This document shows, one piece after another, positions 1 to 11,874 of a DNA stretch of 64,000 bases. Under the pieces are notes generated by a model that saw only the letters and a list, made by a program, of their open reading frames with translations, was not told the origin of the DNA and made no database searches. This DNA comes from Amyloporia xantha (Eukaryota > Basidiomycota > Agaricomycetes > Polyporales > Adustoporiaceae). How positions within the stretch are numbered: position 1 is the first letter of the stretch; every line of letters begins with the position of its first letter. The stretch covers positions 1,364,001-1,428,000 of the forward strand of contig JAYKKR010000010.1 of the NCBI GenBank assembly GCA_036971615.1, written 5' to 3'. A program made the position numbers and the translations under genes.

Positions 1-1061
1 GAGTCGCCGGGTATGCAGACGGAAAAGCCGGATATTGCCTCCATTCATCTGTCGTCTCTGTTTCTGGTTGGGATGGTATTTTCTTGAATGGTGGTGGAGT
101 GTCGACCGGGGGAGTGGGCAGTCCAGAGAGAGGATCAACGGCGGATGCATCGTAGGAGGCCGCTGGTGGATACCAAATCTCATAGGGCGGAGGTGCTGAC
201 TCAGGGAGGAGGTTCTGTTGCCTGGCTGAACTCCGCGTGGGTTGCGGAATTCCGCTAGATTTCGCACGAGCGACCGTCGGCCTTGATTGTGCTCTTGAAA
301 ATGTAGCTCCTCGGGTCATATCGTTACGAGCAGTACGTGATCGGGTTTTGTGTTCAACCTCGAAGGGAACATCATCTGGAGGCCGGGAAAAATCATTGTC
401 AACTATCCGGTGTATCCGCTCTGTTGCAGAGCCTTCCACAAGAACGCGGTGCTGGGGAGGCAACCCTTCCTGAAAGGGATCCCGAGTTGGTGGGCTCCAT
501 TGCCTGTAATAGCCCAACAGGAAGTGAACAGGGATGGTTGAGATGAGGAGTAAGAAGTCGCCGAAAGTAGACACAATCTCGAGCGATGAGTCTAAAGTAG
601 CGGCGTAGGGTTTGATGAAAGGACGAATAACGTGCAGGAATATCGGCTCTGCACCCTATGTGTTCACGTTATAAGGAAACTATGTTTACTGAAAAGTTGG
701 ATGCGGACACTTACGCGTGCTCTCGTCAAAAGGAAGAATAATATCACAAGTGATTTAACCTCATCGTAGAAGGGAACAAAGAGCCTGACCATCGGATCTA
801 CTGTTCGTTCATACATCGCAAAACAGCCCTTCACACGATTTGCAGCATAAGTTTCGGGAATAAACACCACATAGATGCACTTACCCATACAACCCACACC
901 GCTATGCAGCCCTTCATAGCACGCTTCCTCTGGCTCATTGCGCGCACACTTGGTTGTCCGTTATTTCGGGCGGAAGGCGGAGGGAGTCGGAGAGTCTTGA
1001 ATGTCTCGAAGACATTCAGGAACACATACGCAAGGCGGAGGGCCGGTACGATCAACGGCAT
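1..1061 (-). CDS. REEP/YOP1 (TB2-DP1-HVA22 family) ER membrane-shaping protein, 3' end outside window
   Basis: Exons 1061-885, 828-715 and 655 to beyond position 1, with introns of 56 and 59 bases that keep phase. The N-terminal exon (59 codons) is followed by hydrophobic hairpin segments containing VPFYDEVKSLVILFF, the PFY-E-K signature of the TB2/DP1/HVA22 family, and then a GAEPIFLHVIRPFIKPYA stretch typical of the fungal long form. Family members bend tubular ER membrane with hairpin segments. Downstream the protein becomes hydrophilic, rich in Arg, Ser and Pro (TRSRTARNDM, PPPYEIWYPP) and stays open to the window edge, so this is a long-tailed family member rather than the ~180-residue yeast Yop1 type. 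The start at 1061 is the first ATG giving the conserved N-terminus. Confidence 0.8.
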
Positions 1062-1492
1062 GGTGGGCTACTTGATGTGAAGGCGTATGCAACGAGTGAT
1101 TAGGGCTCAATAACCAAAACCCGCGATAGTACGCTTGTGTCACCGGTGAAGGAAGAGACAAAGGAGTAGTGTGCGCAGGTATGGGCCACTAAATTACCGT
1201 TGCAGTATTGTTGGTTGAGAGGCAGCTGGCGACCCAAGTGCACAAGTGAACTCTGCTATATAGCAGCAGAAGAGTGCAAGGCATGCAGTCTCACCGCGAG
1301 GATTTTATGAACTTGGGTTGTGGTGAACACGGCGTTTAGAGGATCAAAGCGTCCGCTAAACGCGTCTTCAACGAGGCGCATGTGCGCTTACGTAAAGCGC
1401 GTTTCCTCAGCTCTGACCTCCAACTGTAGCCACTATTGGACTTGACTGCAGGCTTGCATTCGAACAAGGCCCACGTTTCGAATCTAAACAAC
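1062..1492. other. Intergenic, divergent promoter region
   Basis: About 430 bases between the oppositely transcribed REEP/YOP1-like gene and BUD31. I see no coding exon or clear element here; it should hold both promoters and 5' UTRs. Confidence 0.5.
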
Positions 1493-2168
1493 ATGCCAAA
1501 GATACGGACCACAAGGACAAAAAAGCCTCCAGAAGGGTTTGAGGATATCGAAGCAGTGCGTAGCGGGCTGTCGTCCTCAAACTGTCTCGAACATCCTGAC
1601 CCCTTTCGTGCCCTCAGATCCTCGATGACTACGCCAAGAAGATGCGTGACGCCGAGAACGAGTCGCATGAAGGCAAACGCAAGACAGAGTCCCTCTGGCC
1701 CATCATGCGTATATCACACACCCGCTCACGGTATATTTATGAACTGTACTACAAGCGAGAAGCTATAAGCAAAGAACTATATGACTGGCTTCTGAAAGAA
1801 GGATATGCAGACGCCAAGTAAGTATTCTGTTTAATCTGCAAGCTGGCGACTAAGACGTCATTGGTTAGTCTTATTGCTAAGTGGAAAAAAGCCGGCTATG
1901 AGAAGTTGTGCTGTATACGTTGTATCCAGACAAGAGTACGTCGTTCAATCTGCATACTTTACTTTTTCCTTGAGGTGTTGACCGACAGCGTGAAGGACAT
2001 GAACTACCAAGGGTCCACCTGTATCTGTCGTGTGCCCAAGGCCCAGCTTAGAGCGGGTACAGTTGTGGAGTGTGTACATTGTGGTGCGTACAATTCATTC
2101 AACCCATGCTGCCCTGCCTCGAGTTGAAAATATTCTCAGGATGTCGTGGATGCAGCTCCGATTCATGA
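1493..2168 (+). CDS. BUD31: BUD31/G10 pre-mRNA splicing factor
   Basis: Five exons (1493-1555, 1618-1817, 1869-1935, 1996-2083, 2140-2168) give a 148-residue protein, close to the usual ~144-157. It opens with [20 protein letters not shown] and contains the almost invariant region around residues 40-75 ([20 protein letters not shown]). It ends in a cysteine-rich zinc-binding module: [16 protein letters not shown], then CVHCGCRGC. BUD31 is a core spliceosome component that binds three zinc ions in the activated spliceosome, in the nucleus. All four introns have GT-AG ends and preserve phase. The last exon codes only the final Cys-rich residues. Identification is very secure. Confidence 0.97.
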
Positions 2169-2808
2169 CATGGGTAAGACCGGTCTGCCTGTGTTAGCCG
2201 AGTCCTTTTGATCAGGAAGGTGTGTGAGCACTGAGAAGCGGCTGGTATCCTTCGTTGTAGTTTATGTTCCTCGATGCTTTTGTTGTTCCTATCCTATTCA
2301 CATTGAGCATTGTCTTCGAATTGCCTCGGGTTGGTTATTGATGCCGTTTGTCTCACCTGAGGATGCGAGAAACTGGCTTGTATCCTCCTCTCAACACTGG
2401 GAACTATGGCCAATGCTACTGTTGACGGAATGTCGGGGACATATTTTAATGTCAAGGCCCCGTCTCACCGCGTTTCATCTGTGTTATTACGGAATTTCCA
2501 AGTCACCCAAGTGGTACTAGGCATCGATCATAAGCCCAGTGTGAGCGCGTTATATTTCCAAGTTGCTCACTATATTATTTTAGGTCCAATGCGAACGTCA
2601 ACAAGATCTCCAGAGTCTGGAAATAATCGCGGAGCTGATTCTCGATGTATGGATTCGATCACGTGATTATACGCGCGCGCGAGTGTGGCGCGGCCGCAGT
2701 GCATTTACACTCTCACTTCCCCATTACTTTGTGGACCCATATTGCAGTGAAGTGAGTCTCGATATTAGAGACTGAAATCTCAGTGAAAAGGTGCATCTTA
2801 ACAGGTGA
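2169..2808. other. Gap between BUD31 and the FunK1-like region
   Basis: Short overlapping ORFs only. Missing 5' exons of the FunK1-like gene could lie here, but I could not recognise any. An alternating CG run occurs near 2672-2682. Confidence 0.4.
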
Positions 2809-4658
2809 ATGCATTCATACGTTTATCAATTGAGCATCAGGGAACGACGGGGAGTCAGACTTAGTTCAGCTTTACTATTTCTCTCAAATCCTGAGTCGAC
2901 TTTTTGGGTTGGAAACGCAAACGTCTTCTCCATCAGTCCCAACTACAAATCAGCCATTCCTTCCCCCACCTCTTCTGCATATACTTCCAGCTCCGGCACG
3001 GGCGGCATGTCCGACGTAATTGATGAGAATGTGACGATTGGTATAGCTACTCTGCAGGATAGTGTGGACATTGGTGAGATAGATATTTTTGAGTATGAGA
3101 AGAACAAAGGAACGGATTGGGCCTCTTCCGGTGCCACCGGGGCACTGTCCACAATCCTACCGGCTTACCCTCATTGCCGTCGGAGAGTGTCGTCTCTTAT
3201 GCACAACAGAGCAGATGCCATCTATAACGAACGGAGCCATATGCGACTAGCCATCAAGAACGTTGGTAGGAATTTAACGGACTTCCGATCGACAAGAGAG
3301 TTGACTATGGCGTTGCAAGATGCGATCATTGGTATGTTGTCTCTGTTGATCATCTTCGTAACACAATTAGTGACTGGAATTTAGGTCACCAAATCGCATA
3401 CAGAGCTGGCGTTTTGCATCGTGACATCAGCGAGGGCAACGTAATGATCGCCGAGAATGCTCGGTTCAAGGGCTTTATCACAGACTTCAATTACAGTCTT
3501 AATGGGAAGAAGTTCTTAAGAAGACGAGGCTTGGGAGATAATATGTTAAGCTGGCAAAAATACACTCAAAAGGGAGGAAGGTATACCAGCGGATGAACCG
3601 GAGGCTGCGCGGAGAGTGGCCAGTATAGAAAATAGAAACCTGCAGAATGAATTGAAGGAGAGAATGGTAAATCACCTTCCTCTAAGCCCAGATCTTGTTC
3701 TCACACGATCGCAGGGGACTTTCTATTCTATGGCGATTGAGGTCATTGAGGGAGGCGTCGCCCACCATGCTTGCCAGGATCTAGAGTCATTTTATTGGCT
3801 TGTCGTGTGGTTAGTCCTCCGTCATACAGCCCATGGTCATCCGGCAAAGAACTGGGCATGTTTCGATCTGTTTGACGCGGTCCGCGAGACGACATGCATC
3901 TCCCTGAAGGAAAGCATGATTGGGAAAGGAATTGCCACTGTCAATACCCATTAACAAGCCCTTGACGACCTTCCTGCGCGACCTAAATAAACTCTGCTAT
4001 CGTGATATTCCCCGGATTGGCCGTCCACCAATTCCACTCACCGACGACGCAGTCTTGGCTGATTTCGAAAGCGCACTCGCGGCTCCAAATTGGCCTGACA
4101 ACGATGGCGCCATTCCGTTTGTTCTTCCGAAGGATTTTGTTGACGTTGAGCCACCTGTAGCGCAGCAATGTACGACTACTTGGAGCAAGCGTGCTCAGGA
4201 CTCAAACCTACGAGTTCGATCTGGGTATCCGTGACCCCAATGTAGGCGATGCCCCACCACTCCTCACTTGCAACGAAGACTCAGACTGTGGTGGAATGCG
4301 GAACAAGCGGACAATGAATGGACAAGCTGATTCTGGGAACCAAGTCCAACGCACCGTCGAACGACGCAGGAGCTCGCGCATCGCGAGTATGCGGGCAAGC
4401 AAAAGGGTGCAAAACGCAGGACCACCAGCACCGCGCTCTATATGCAGTCAAGGCCAGGAGGATATAGTCCCACCGAGTCGTGCAGCCTGTGATGCTCGTA
4501 TCCTCAGCGAACGTCAAGTACCATATCCGTTACCTCGAAACGTGAGCGCTAGAAGCAAGCGGTCTCGCACCGAGGCCACAGAAGCGGAGGAGGAGAACCA
4601 CCCTCCGTTAACAAGACAGAAGGTCAGGCCAGGAGAAGGTACGTTGGAGCTCCCATGA
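2809..4658 (+). pseudogene. FunK1-type fungal protein kinase, probably truncated or decayed
   Basis: The C-lobe of the agaricomycete-expanded FunK1 kinase family is clear. It has GHQIAYRAGVLHRDISEGNV (catalytic loop, HRDISEGN), ITDFNYSLN (DFG-equivalent region), GTFYSMAIEV and HACQDLESFYWLVVWL. Credible introns are 3332-3384, 3581-3623 and 3667-3714. After that the model becomes hard to keep: the frame must change between about 3879 and 3928 with only a weak donor (GTCCGC), and again near 4165, where the match continues one base out of frame (MYDYLEQACSGLK). The basic C-terminal tail (RRRSSRIASMR) lies in a third frame. The N-lobe is not evident upstream. Either several atypical introns or real decay explains this; I favour a decaying copy. 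The biological role of FunK1 proteins is poorly known. Confidence 0.55.
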
Positions 4659-5435
4659 GAGCTCGTTGTCCGCTCTGGCTGTCGGCTTTTCTCGTTCATC
4701 ATCATTATATTATTCTCATTTACGGTCGGACTCGTGTTTTTTGTACTTCACCTCCATTGTTACATCTAGTGATACCCTCGCATGCATTTGCATGTTTACC
4801 GTATCTTCCCGTATTCGTTTCTACTGTGTCTGGTCGCATGCATTCATATTGGCATGCAAGTCCTCAAGCACTGCGCCCAGTCGTGCTCATTTGAACTTCT
4901 AGCCGTTCGCAATTCGGTGTGTGTAGACCATAGGCTTACCCACTCTATCGACTGCTAGTGGACCGAGTGCCCTAGCCGCGAACGCAGACGTTCACCAGGG
5001 CTCCTCTGCAGTGAGTCTGCACAACTCGCTGCGATCGCTTGCTCAGCCACGGCCACAGCTGGGTTCCAATTTCATTGATGAAGGATCTGAACGAATCTGA
5101 CATTCCTAAAACAATCTGACCGGGGGGAGCGCGGAGCGCCCGTTAAGCGCATGTGTTTCTCGTTAGCGCTGTCTCTTCTTGTCGTCGCTTGACATTCCAT
5201 GAGTCGAAGGTAGTCGTTCGACTCTATAATGGTCTCTTGTGCCCTTGCACCCGCACTGTCACTGCCACAGTGCTCGGACCTCATCACCTTCGCTCCTATT
5301 CTCATCAGTTGCGACATTTGTTAGACAACTGAGCGCCTTTACAGCGGATGTTTAAATAAAGCCGATCATGTCGCATGTGAAGCTGCGCAGTCTTGCGTCT
5401 TGACTCCCTCATCCGAGCGAAGCAGGTCTGGCGCC
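4659..5435. other. Intergenic region upstream of the antiporter gene
   Basis: About 780 bases with no ORF I can support. A GC-rich patch at about 5120-5145 is the only compositional feature noticed. The 5' UTR of the antiporter gene probably lies at the right end. Confidence 0.4.
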
Positions 5436-8400
5436 ATGTTGGTTTTCAACAGAGAAGTAACAGAAGTGGCAGGCTTGTTTCGACGAGCTGCAGCCTCACC
5501 GGTGTGTAACTTGTTTTGAATATCATGACAATTCAGTTTCACTCACTATACTTCCAGTCAGGGGTGTTTTCTGGTGTGAATCCAGCGACGTATAATGCCA
5601 GTGATCCTTTTCCGCTATGGGTCATCCAAGTCGGTGAGCGTCTTCAGCGCAGTTGACCTTGGACATTGCATTGATGACTTGCATTGCAGTGGTCATCGTC
5701 GGGATGACACAACTATTGGCTGTCCTCCTCGGACGCATTCGCCAACCACGAGTCATCGCGGAAATTATCGGTGGTGTCCTCCTTGGTCCGTCCGTCATGG
5801 GGCGCATTCCCCGCTTCTCAGAGACTGTATTTCCCAATTCGTCTATCCCCATATTGACACTTACGTCCGACGTCGGCCTTATTCTGTTCCTGTTCCTTGT
5901 GGGACTAGAGATTGACGTTCGAGTGATGCGGCGAAATGCGAGGGCTTCTATCGCTGTATCGATTGCAGGTCTTGTCATCCCGCTTGGTCTGGGTGCTGCG
6001 GTGGCTATTCCCATATACAACGTCTTCATAGACCACTCCGTCAACTTTGGATACTTTGTTCTGTTCATTGCCGTAGCTGTGGGAATCACGGCCTTCCCTG
6101 TCCTGTGTCGTATCCTCACGGAGCTGAAGCTAGTCGACACCACAGTGGGCGTAGTCGTTCTTGCTGCTGGTGTTGGTAACGACAGTAAGTATCCTGCCGG
6201 AGTCTTGCGCTCGAATACTCAACCGAGTTCCCTTTATCAGTCGTTGGCTGGGTCCTCCTAGCTTTGACTGTTGCTCTTGTCAATGCATCAAAAGGGATCA
6301 CTACCCTGTGGATCTTGCTCGCTGCTGTGGCGTATATCCTATTTTTGACAATCCCTGTCCGATGGGGCTACCGCTGGCTAGCGAAACGCACAGGAAGTCT
6401 GGAGACAGGCCAACCTACCTTATTCATGATGACGTTGACTATGATCATCGTTCTAATTTCTGCATTCTACACTGATATTATTGGCATACATCCTATCTTT
6501 GTACGTCTATCAGCCTGACTGCTGCTGCTCCTATTGATGATATTGGGGATAGGGTGGATTCCTGGCTGGCTTGATCATCCCTCATGAAAATGGATTTGCC
6601 ATTGCAATGGTGGAGAAGATCGAAGATTTGGTCACTGTCCTCCTTTTACCCTTAGTAGGTCGAGTATCTTTGTTGAAAAAGCTCGGCTATAAACCTCTTC
6701 CAGTACTTTGCCCTTTCAGGCCTGCGGACTGATTTGGGGCTCTTGAACAATGGGATCACCTGGGGCTATACAGTCCTCATATGTGTGGTGTCATTCTTTT
6801 CCAAGTTTCTCGGTTGCGCTCTCTCTGCTAAATTTACTGGGTTCAATTTCCGAGAAGCCGGTGCGATCGGTTCCCTAATGGCTTGCAAAGGGTACGTGTC
6901 TGTCAAAGACCCCGATTCCCATTATCGTCTTCATTCTGCTGATTCCGGCCGCAGTCTAGTTGAATTGATCGCATTAAACATCGGTCTGCAAGCTGGCATT
7001 CTCAACACTCGCGTCTTCTCCATGTTTGTCCTGCATGCTCTTGTCACGACATTCGTGACAACTCCGCTCGTCTTGCTATTCTATCCCGACAAGTACCGCG
7101 TACACTCTAACACAGTGCAGGGCGTAGCGGCCATCGCCCATGCAGAGGGTAACACCGAGGATGGACACAAGAACTTCGTGACCGAGTCACTGAAGACAAG
7201 GTTTACCGTGGTTTTGGACAGATTGGAACAGTTGCCTGCAGCGATGGCGCTAGCGCAATTACTTCATAGCCCTTCTTCGGACAATTTTCACTCTGCTCTT
7301 CTCAGCAGTCTCAAGGCAGGCTCAGACTCAACGAAATCTCACGACAACCTTCCTCTTGATGCCGTGGCCTGGCAACCCCAAATCTCCATTGACGCGCTAC
7401 GACTGATAGAACTGACCGATAGGACATCTGCGGTATTAAAATCGCAGGAAGCTGACACCCTCATCCTCAATGACACCATTATCAATGTCTTCCGTACTTT
7501 CGGTCATCTTAACCGCATGTCAGTGTCGACCGCGCTGTCGGTTGTAAATCAGGAGGACTTCCCATCTCATATTGCAAATCACGCGCGGCAAAACAACTCG
7601 CAAATGATCGTCATGCCTTGGACCCCTGCCTTTCCGTCTTCCTCTGGACTTACAGAGCATAATGGGGAAACTGCCGGGTCTGTTACTAGCCCATTCGACG
7701 GGCTTTTTCCTTCAAGGCGTGACCGGACTTCTTTGGCGACTCAGTCACAATTCATACGCCGAGTCTTCACAGAAGCGAGGATGGATATTGCTCTTTTCGT
7801 CGACCGGAGTGCTCAAGAACCGATTAATGGCCGTCAACATATCTTCCTTCCCTTTTTCGGTGGGATCGACGACCGTCTCGCACTGACATTCGTAGCGCAG
7901 CTCTGTATGAATAATGATATCACAGCGACTGTCGTGCGCATTGTGAAAGCTGTGCAGCTGGAAAAGGTCACAACCTACGATACGATGGAAGATGCCAAGA
8001 TACAAATGCCAGATCCTGCAGTCCCTACTTTGTCTTACGTGAGAGCGAAAACAGCATTCATTCGGGACGTATCCGAACTGACCAATCCTTGACCTTCCAT
8101 TAGGTGGCATATCCGGATACCGTCTACGATACTGGCAATACTCAGACTCAATTGCAATCTGAAACTGCGGATGACGTCCTCTGGAGCCAATACACTTCAT
8201 TCACAGCAGAAGCTGGTCCTCTATCTCGCATGTCATTCTTGGAGCAGCCTGCAGGACGCCCGCTTCATGCGGCCCTCGAAGCCGCGAACAGTGTGGTTAG
8301 CCAAGGCTGTAGGCTACTTGTTGTAACCGGACGTTCTCGGCGTGAGTCAGCGAACGCGCATGAGAGAGAGCTACGCGAAGTTTGCGTAGAGCGTGGGGTC

Positions 8401-8511
8401 ACATTTAACTCGGACGCATCCAGAATGATGGGTGATGTTGCTGCTGCGTTCCTTGCGCAGAACGTTCGCGGGAGCCTGCTAGTGGTACAGAGGTCCAGTC
8501 AATCGGTATAG
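5436..8511 (+). CDS. KHA1: KHA1-like K+/H+ antiporter (CPA2 family)
   Basis: Eight exons (5436-5501, 5558-5633, 5690-6184, 6241-6500, 6553-6654, 6704-6891, 6955-8068, 8104-8511) give 902 residues; yeast Kha1 has 873. The N-terminal half is a multi-pass cation/H+ exchanger domain. It includes [20 protein letters not shown] and the CPA2 GND motif (AGVGND, Asp at about residue 212) needed for ion exchange in the family. The C-terminal ~450 residues are soluble and contain a repeated [15 protein letters not shown] fold expected of the USP-like regulatory tail. The enzyme should exchange K+ (or Na+) for H+ in an internal membrane. The start at 5436 joins in phase through an ordinary 56-base intron (5502-5557); an ATG at 5525 lies inside that intron. 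The last intron is only 35 bases. Confidence 0.92.
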
Positions 8512-8994
8512 GTATCTTAAACAATTGTGCCACTGTATATGTAACGTATATTCAGTCGTCGAAGCATCTACTTGACCTTGAGTGTGGGCCGTGGCCAGTA
8601 TCCACGAATGATCACGTTGGTCACGGTCATGTGATCGCGTTGAAACGAACCAGAGTCCTTGTGCCGCATTAAGCAGTGTCCTTCTACTATCCCTCAAACC
8701 ACCGTTGACATTGCGTTGCTTTCGCAACCTTTGTCCAAAGTAGTGTTGCATTGTCAGGTGAGGATGAGTTATAAGAAGATGCCACTCTATCGTTTACCTC
8801 GAGCTCCCGCTCAGGAGTTGAATCTCAAGTCCCAGTGTGAGTGTTATTCCTTTGCTGGCTCACCGGCTTACATCCTTATCTCTATTGCTGTATTTCACCT
8901 ATCCAATCTCCGTCACTAATCTTGAATTGAATATTGATTCCAGAAGATTTGTCGCCGAAGCCAACCATCGCAAATTTACGGGAAACAAGCTTCC
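8512..8994. other. Intergenic region
   Basis: About 480 bases with only short ORFs, probably the 3' end of the antiporter mRNA and the promoter and 5' UTR of the next gene. A spliced 5' UTR is possible (donor-like GTGAGT at 8837). Confidence 0.35.
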
Positions 8995-9843
8995 ATGTCG
9001 ACGCCGCAACGAAAACGTCCCAAGTGCCATTCCTGTGGTTCACCCATGGCGGGGCACAAGCGGCCCAACGGAGCGCCTATCTGTCCTGTACAGCAACTTC
9101 CCCCGACGCCTATCTCCGCCAGACCTAGACGTCTGACACGTACCAACGCGACATCCTCCAGCGACATTCAGCAATTTGCCGGTGGTATTGGTCACCGACG
9201 TAACCCTAACTGGGTGGATCGTGAAGCAACCCCTCCAGTAGACGATGACCAGCGCAGCCATGCATCGTGGGTGCCTACCGAACCAGCCGACGATGGCGCA
9301 GAAGAAGGCTTCGGTTTTGGGTATCTTGACGATGAGGAGAAGGTTCAGGGAGATGAAGAAGACAGCCGCTCGGATTCGGCGGCCTCCCATTCATCTTCAT
9401 CCAGCGTCAGACGAACCATATCACAGGCCCTACTCAATAGCATACCCCTTGCAAGTTTATTCAGCACTCCGCGCGAAGACATCCCGGCCATCACGAAGGC
9501 TGCGCGGCGTCAGGGCCTCGCCATGGGCTTACTGCGTCGGCCCGACGTCCTTGGACACGGGGTCAAATTGGAGGACATGGATGGCACTCACGAGGCTAAC
9601 ATTGGGCGCCAGAACTCATGGTGGGTAGCCATGGGTCGAGATCAGGGTGCAGTCTCGCATTTGCTAGATCTCAATGAGCGAAGCGCGAGGAATCAGCAGG
9701 GCGAGGTGCTGAGCTCATACCACAACGAGCGAGTAGGCGCATATCCGCTTGATCCCCGTTCCATTAGGAACACGTTCCTGGATGTGATCATAGCTGGCGC
9801 CATCGGAGGTATTGTGGTTCTTTATGGTCTGTCCGTAATGTAG
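8995..9843 (+). CDS. Uncharacterised zinc-ribbon-like protein with C-terminal membrane anchor
   Basis: Single open frame of 282 residues. Residues 7-27 contain KCHSCGSPMAGHKRPNGAP followed by CP, a CxxC plus single-Cys arrangement that could bind a metal. The middle is acidic and Ser-rich (about residues 95-140, low complexity). The last ~22 residues (FLDVIIAGAIGGIVVLYGL) form one hydrophobic segment ending three residues from the C-terminus, as in tail-anchored proteins. I do not recognise a named family. The frame begins at the first ATG in front of the cysteine motif, but an upstream non-coding or coding exon cannot be excluded. Confidence 0.7.
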   Translation: MSTPQRKRPKCHSCGSPMAGHKRPNGAPICPVQQLPPTPISARPRRLTRTNATSSSDIQQFAGGIGHRRNPNWVDREATPPVDDDQRSHASWVPTEPADDGAEEGFGFGYLDDEEKVQGDEEDSRSDSAASHSSSSSVRRTISQALLNSIPLASLFSTPREDIPAITKAARRQGLAMGLLRRPDVLGHGVKLEDMDGTHEANIGRQNSWWVAMGRDQGAVSHLLDLNERSARNQQGEVLSSYHNERVGAYPLDPRSIRNTFLDVIIAGAIGGIVVLYGLSVM

Positions 9844-10054
9844 GTATGACTAAGAACTCGATCATTGGAACAGAAATTCATTATGTGATAGGCTCTATGT
9901 ACTCATGTATGCTACCCTCTATGCTTCCTATGTCATATGTTTCCCTTACCGAGAGTGCGGGAGCCGCGATAAACGTAAACTGAAGTGGTCAGGCGCCTCT
10001 TGAAGACCTTCATAAATAGGTTGCGAAAGAGAAGGGCACGCTAACCAATTCGCC

Positions 10055-11874
10055 ATGTCCTATCTGCTCAAAGGAGGCATTGTTGTCACATTTACAGGCG
10101 GCAGTCACAAGCCTCAATGCTTCAAGGCCGACGTGCTTGTGGAGGATTCCACAATCACCCAGATTGCAGGGGACATCAAGGCGGGGCCCCAGGTCGAAGT
10201 GATCAATTGTGATGGCAAATGGATATCCCCAGGCATGGTTGACACTCACCGGTGAGTGGACGGCCGCAGGTACTTGGATGCCTGACTGAATCTCCCTAGG
10301 CATATATTTATGACAGTGTTGCGCGGAGAGCAGTGCGAGTACGTTGATCTACTCCAGCTGCCCCTTGCCAATGTGTTGACACTGTAACAACTCCAGCTGG
10401 TTACTGTCCGAATATTTAGTGAAGATGTCTTGGTGAGAAATCGTCGTTTATGGGCACATCAAATTTGCACCACACTTACATGATTCCGGCGCAGGCACAT
10501 TCAGAACGCTTTGACACCCGAAGAGGTTCGCATCGGACAGCTGGCGGGTTGCCTAGATGCTCTTCATTCCGGAGTCACCACTGTTTTGGACCATTTCCAC
10601 GCGGCGACCACTCTGGAGCACGCTGAGGCATCCTTGGCTGCCACTATACAGTCCGGCGCAAGAGTTGTCTGGTGTCCTGCTCGTCAAAGCGGACCCAGTC
10701 AAGTGTTTCCCGCCGTCGAGTGGAACAACGACGAGGAATCGGCCAAATGGCAAATGGAGAAACTGCAAGAGTGGGGTTCGAGAGACAAGGGTAGGCTCAC
10801 GCCCGATGGTAGAGTAACCTTGGGCCTAGCGTGAGCATCAGTTGTCACTTGACGACATGTCAGCGGCTCATCATATATTTCTAGGTATGACATTGTGGGA
10901 GCGGGGCCTGTCAGCATTCACCAGGCCGCCCTCCAGTACGCTCGGGAGATACCAGTTGCAGTTATTACAGCTCACGTAGTGAAAGGTGAGAGCGGAATCA
11001 ATTGCCCTAGGAAATACTCACCGACAAAATCGTCCCCTAGGCCCTCGTATTCTCGCGTGGCGAGACGCCGGTCTTCTAGGTCCAGACGTTGTCTTCTCTC
11101 ATTGCAACTGTCTTTTTGATCGAACAGCACCGGACGATGAGATGTGGGCTGCAATGAAAGACCATGAATGCGCGATTGCCTCCACACCCGTAGACGAGCT
11201 TGGCATGGCCCACGGAAATCCTGTCGCTTTGGAAGCTGTCCGCAGAGGGGTCAAATGTGGTCTGGGAGCCGTGCGTCTTCTCTATAGCTTCCCCTAAATC
11301 GCCTCTTGACCTTAGGAAATAGGATGGCACATCGATAAACGGCGGAGACATATTCACACAAATGAGGTTTGCCCTGCAATTTGACAGAGGTTCGCTATGT
11401 TCTCGCTTCAGCTGTGGACGCCATCGCTGAACGCGCTCCGCAGGGCGTAGCCACGAAGAGATTGACCGTAACGGACACGTGTTACCGAAATATAACAAGC
11501 ACAGATGTGCCGACGCGTTTAGGCTTGCTACCATCGGCGGCGCGGAGGCCCTGAACATGCACCATCTCGTTGGCACCATTGAAGTGGGCAAGAAGGCTGA
11601 CCTCGTCGTCTTCGACACGGACTCTGCAAACTTGGCCGGTATCGTTGATCCAATTTCAGGAATAACATTCCATGCGACAAACGCCGATGTCGACCTCGTG
11701 ATGGTCAATGGCGAGATAGTGAAACGCGATGGAAAGCTGACCAAAGTGGAGTGGGGTTCGGTGGCACGAGAACTGAGGAAGAAGGCGCGTGATGTCCGGG
11801 AACGTTTCCCTCCAGAACGATTGGAGGCGCTGTGGACGAAGTGGTATGACACTAATGGAGCACCTGTTCTCTAA
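10055..11874 (+). CDS. Amidohydrolase (chlorohydrolase/deaminase type, metal dependent)
   Basis: Eight exons (10055-10251, 10300-10338, 10397-10432, 10495-10830, 10885-10985, 11041-11270, 11323-11389, 11444-11874) give 478 residues. Metal-site residues of the amidohydrolase superfamily are visible: VDTHRH (His65, His67), a later SHCN (His257) and GADGTSING (Asp314). The C-terminal ADAFRLATIGGAEAL and GTIEVGKKADLVVFD blocks are the beta-sandwich signature of the ATZ/TRZ-SsnA-MTA deaminase group. It likely hydrolyses an amine or other leaving group from a heterocycle; the substrate cannot be read from sequence. An alternative acceptor at 11010 keeps frame and would insert ten residues. Cytosolic, with no signal peptide. 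Confidence 0.9.

Noticed and set aside
5525..5557. ATG at 5525 as the start of the antiporter gene
   Set aside because: It lies within sequence that behaves as an intron (5502-5557), and the upstream exon from 5436 joins in phase with a family-like RRAAASP N-terminus.
11076..11852. 258-codon open frame on the minus strand
   Set aside because: Antisense to the amidohydrolase exons, which show strong family motifs; no independent motif seen.
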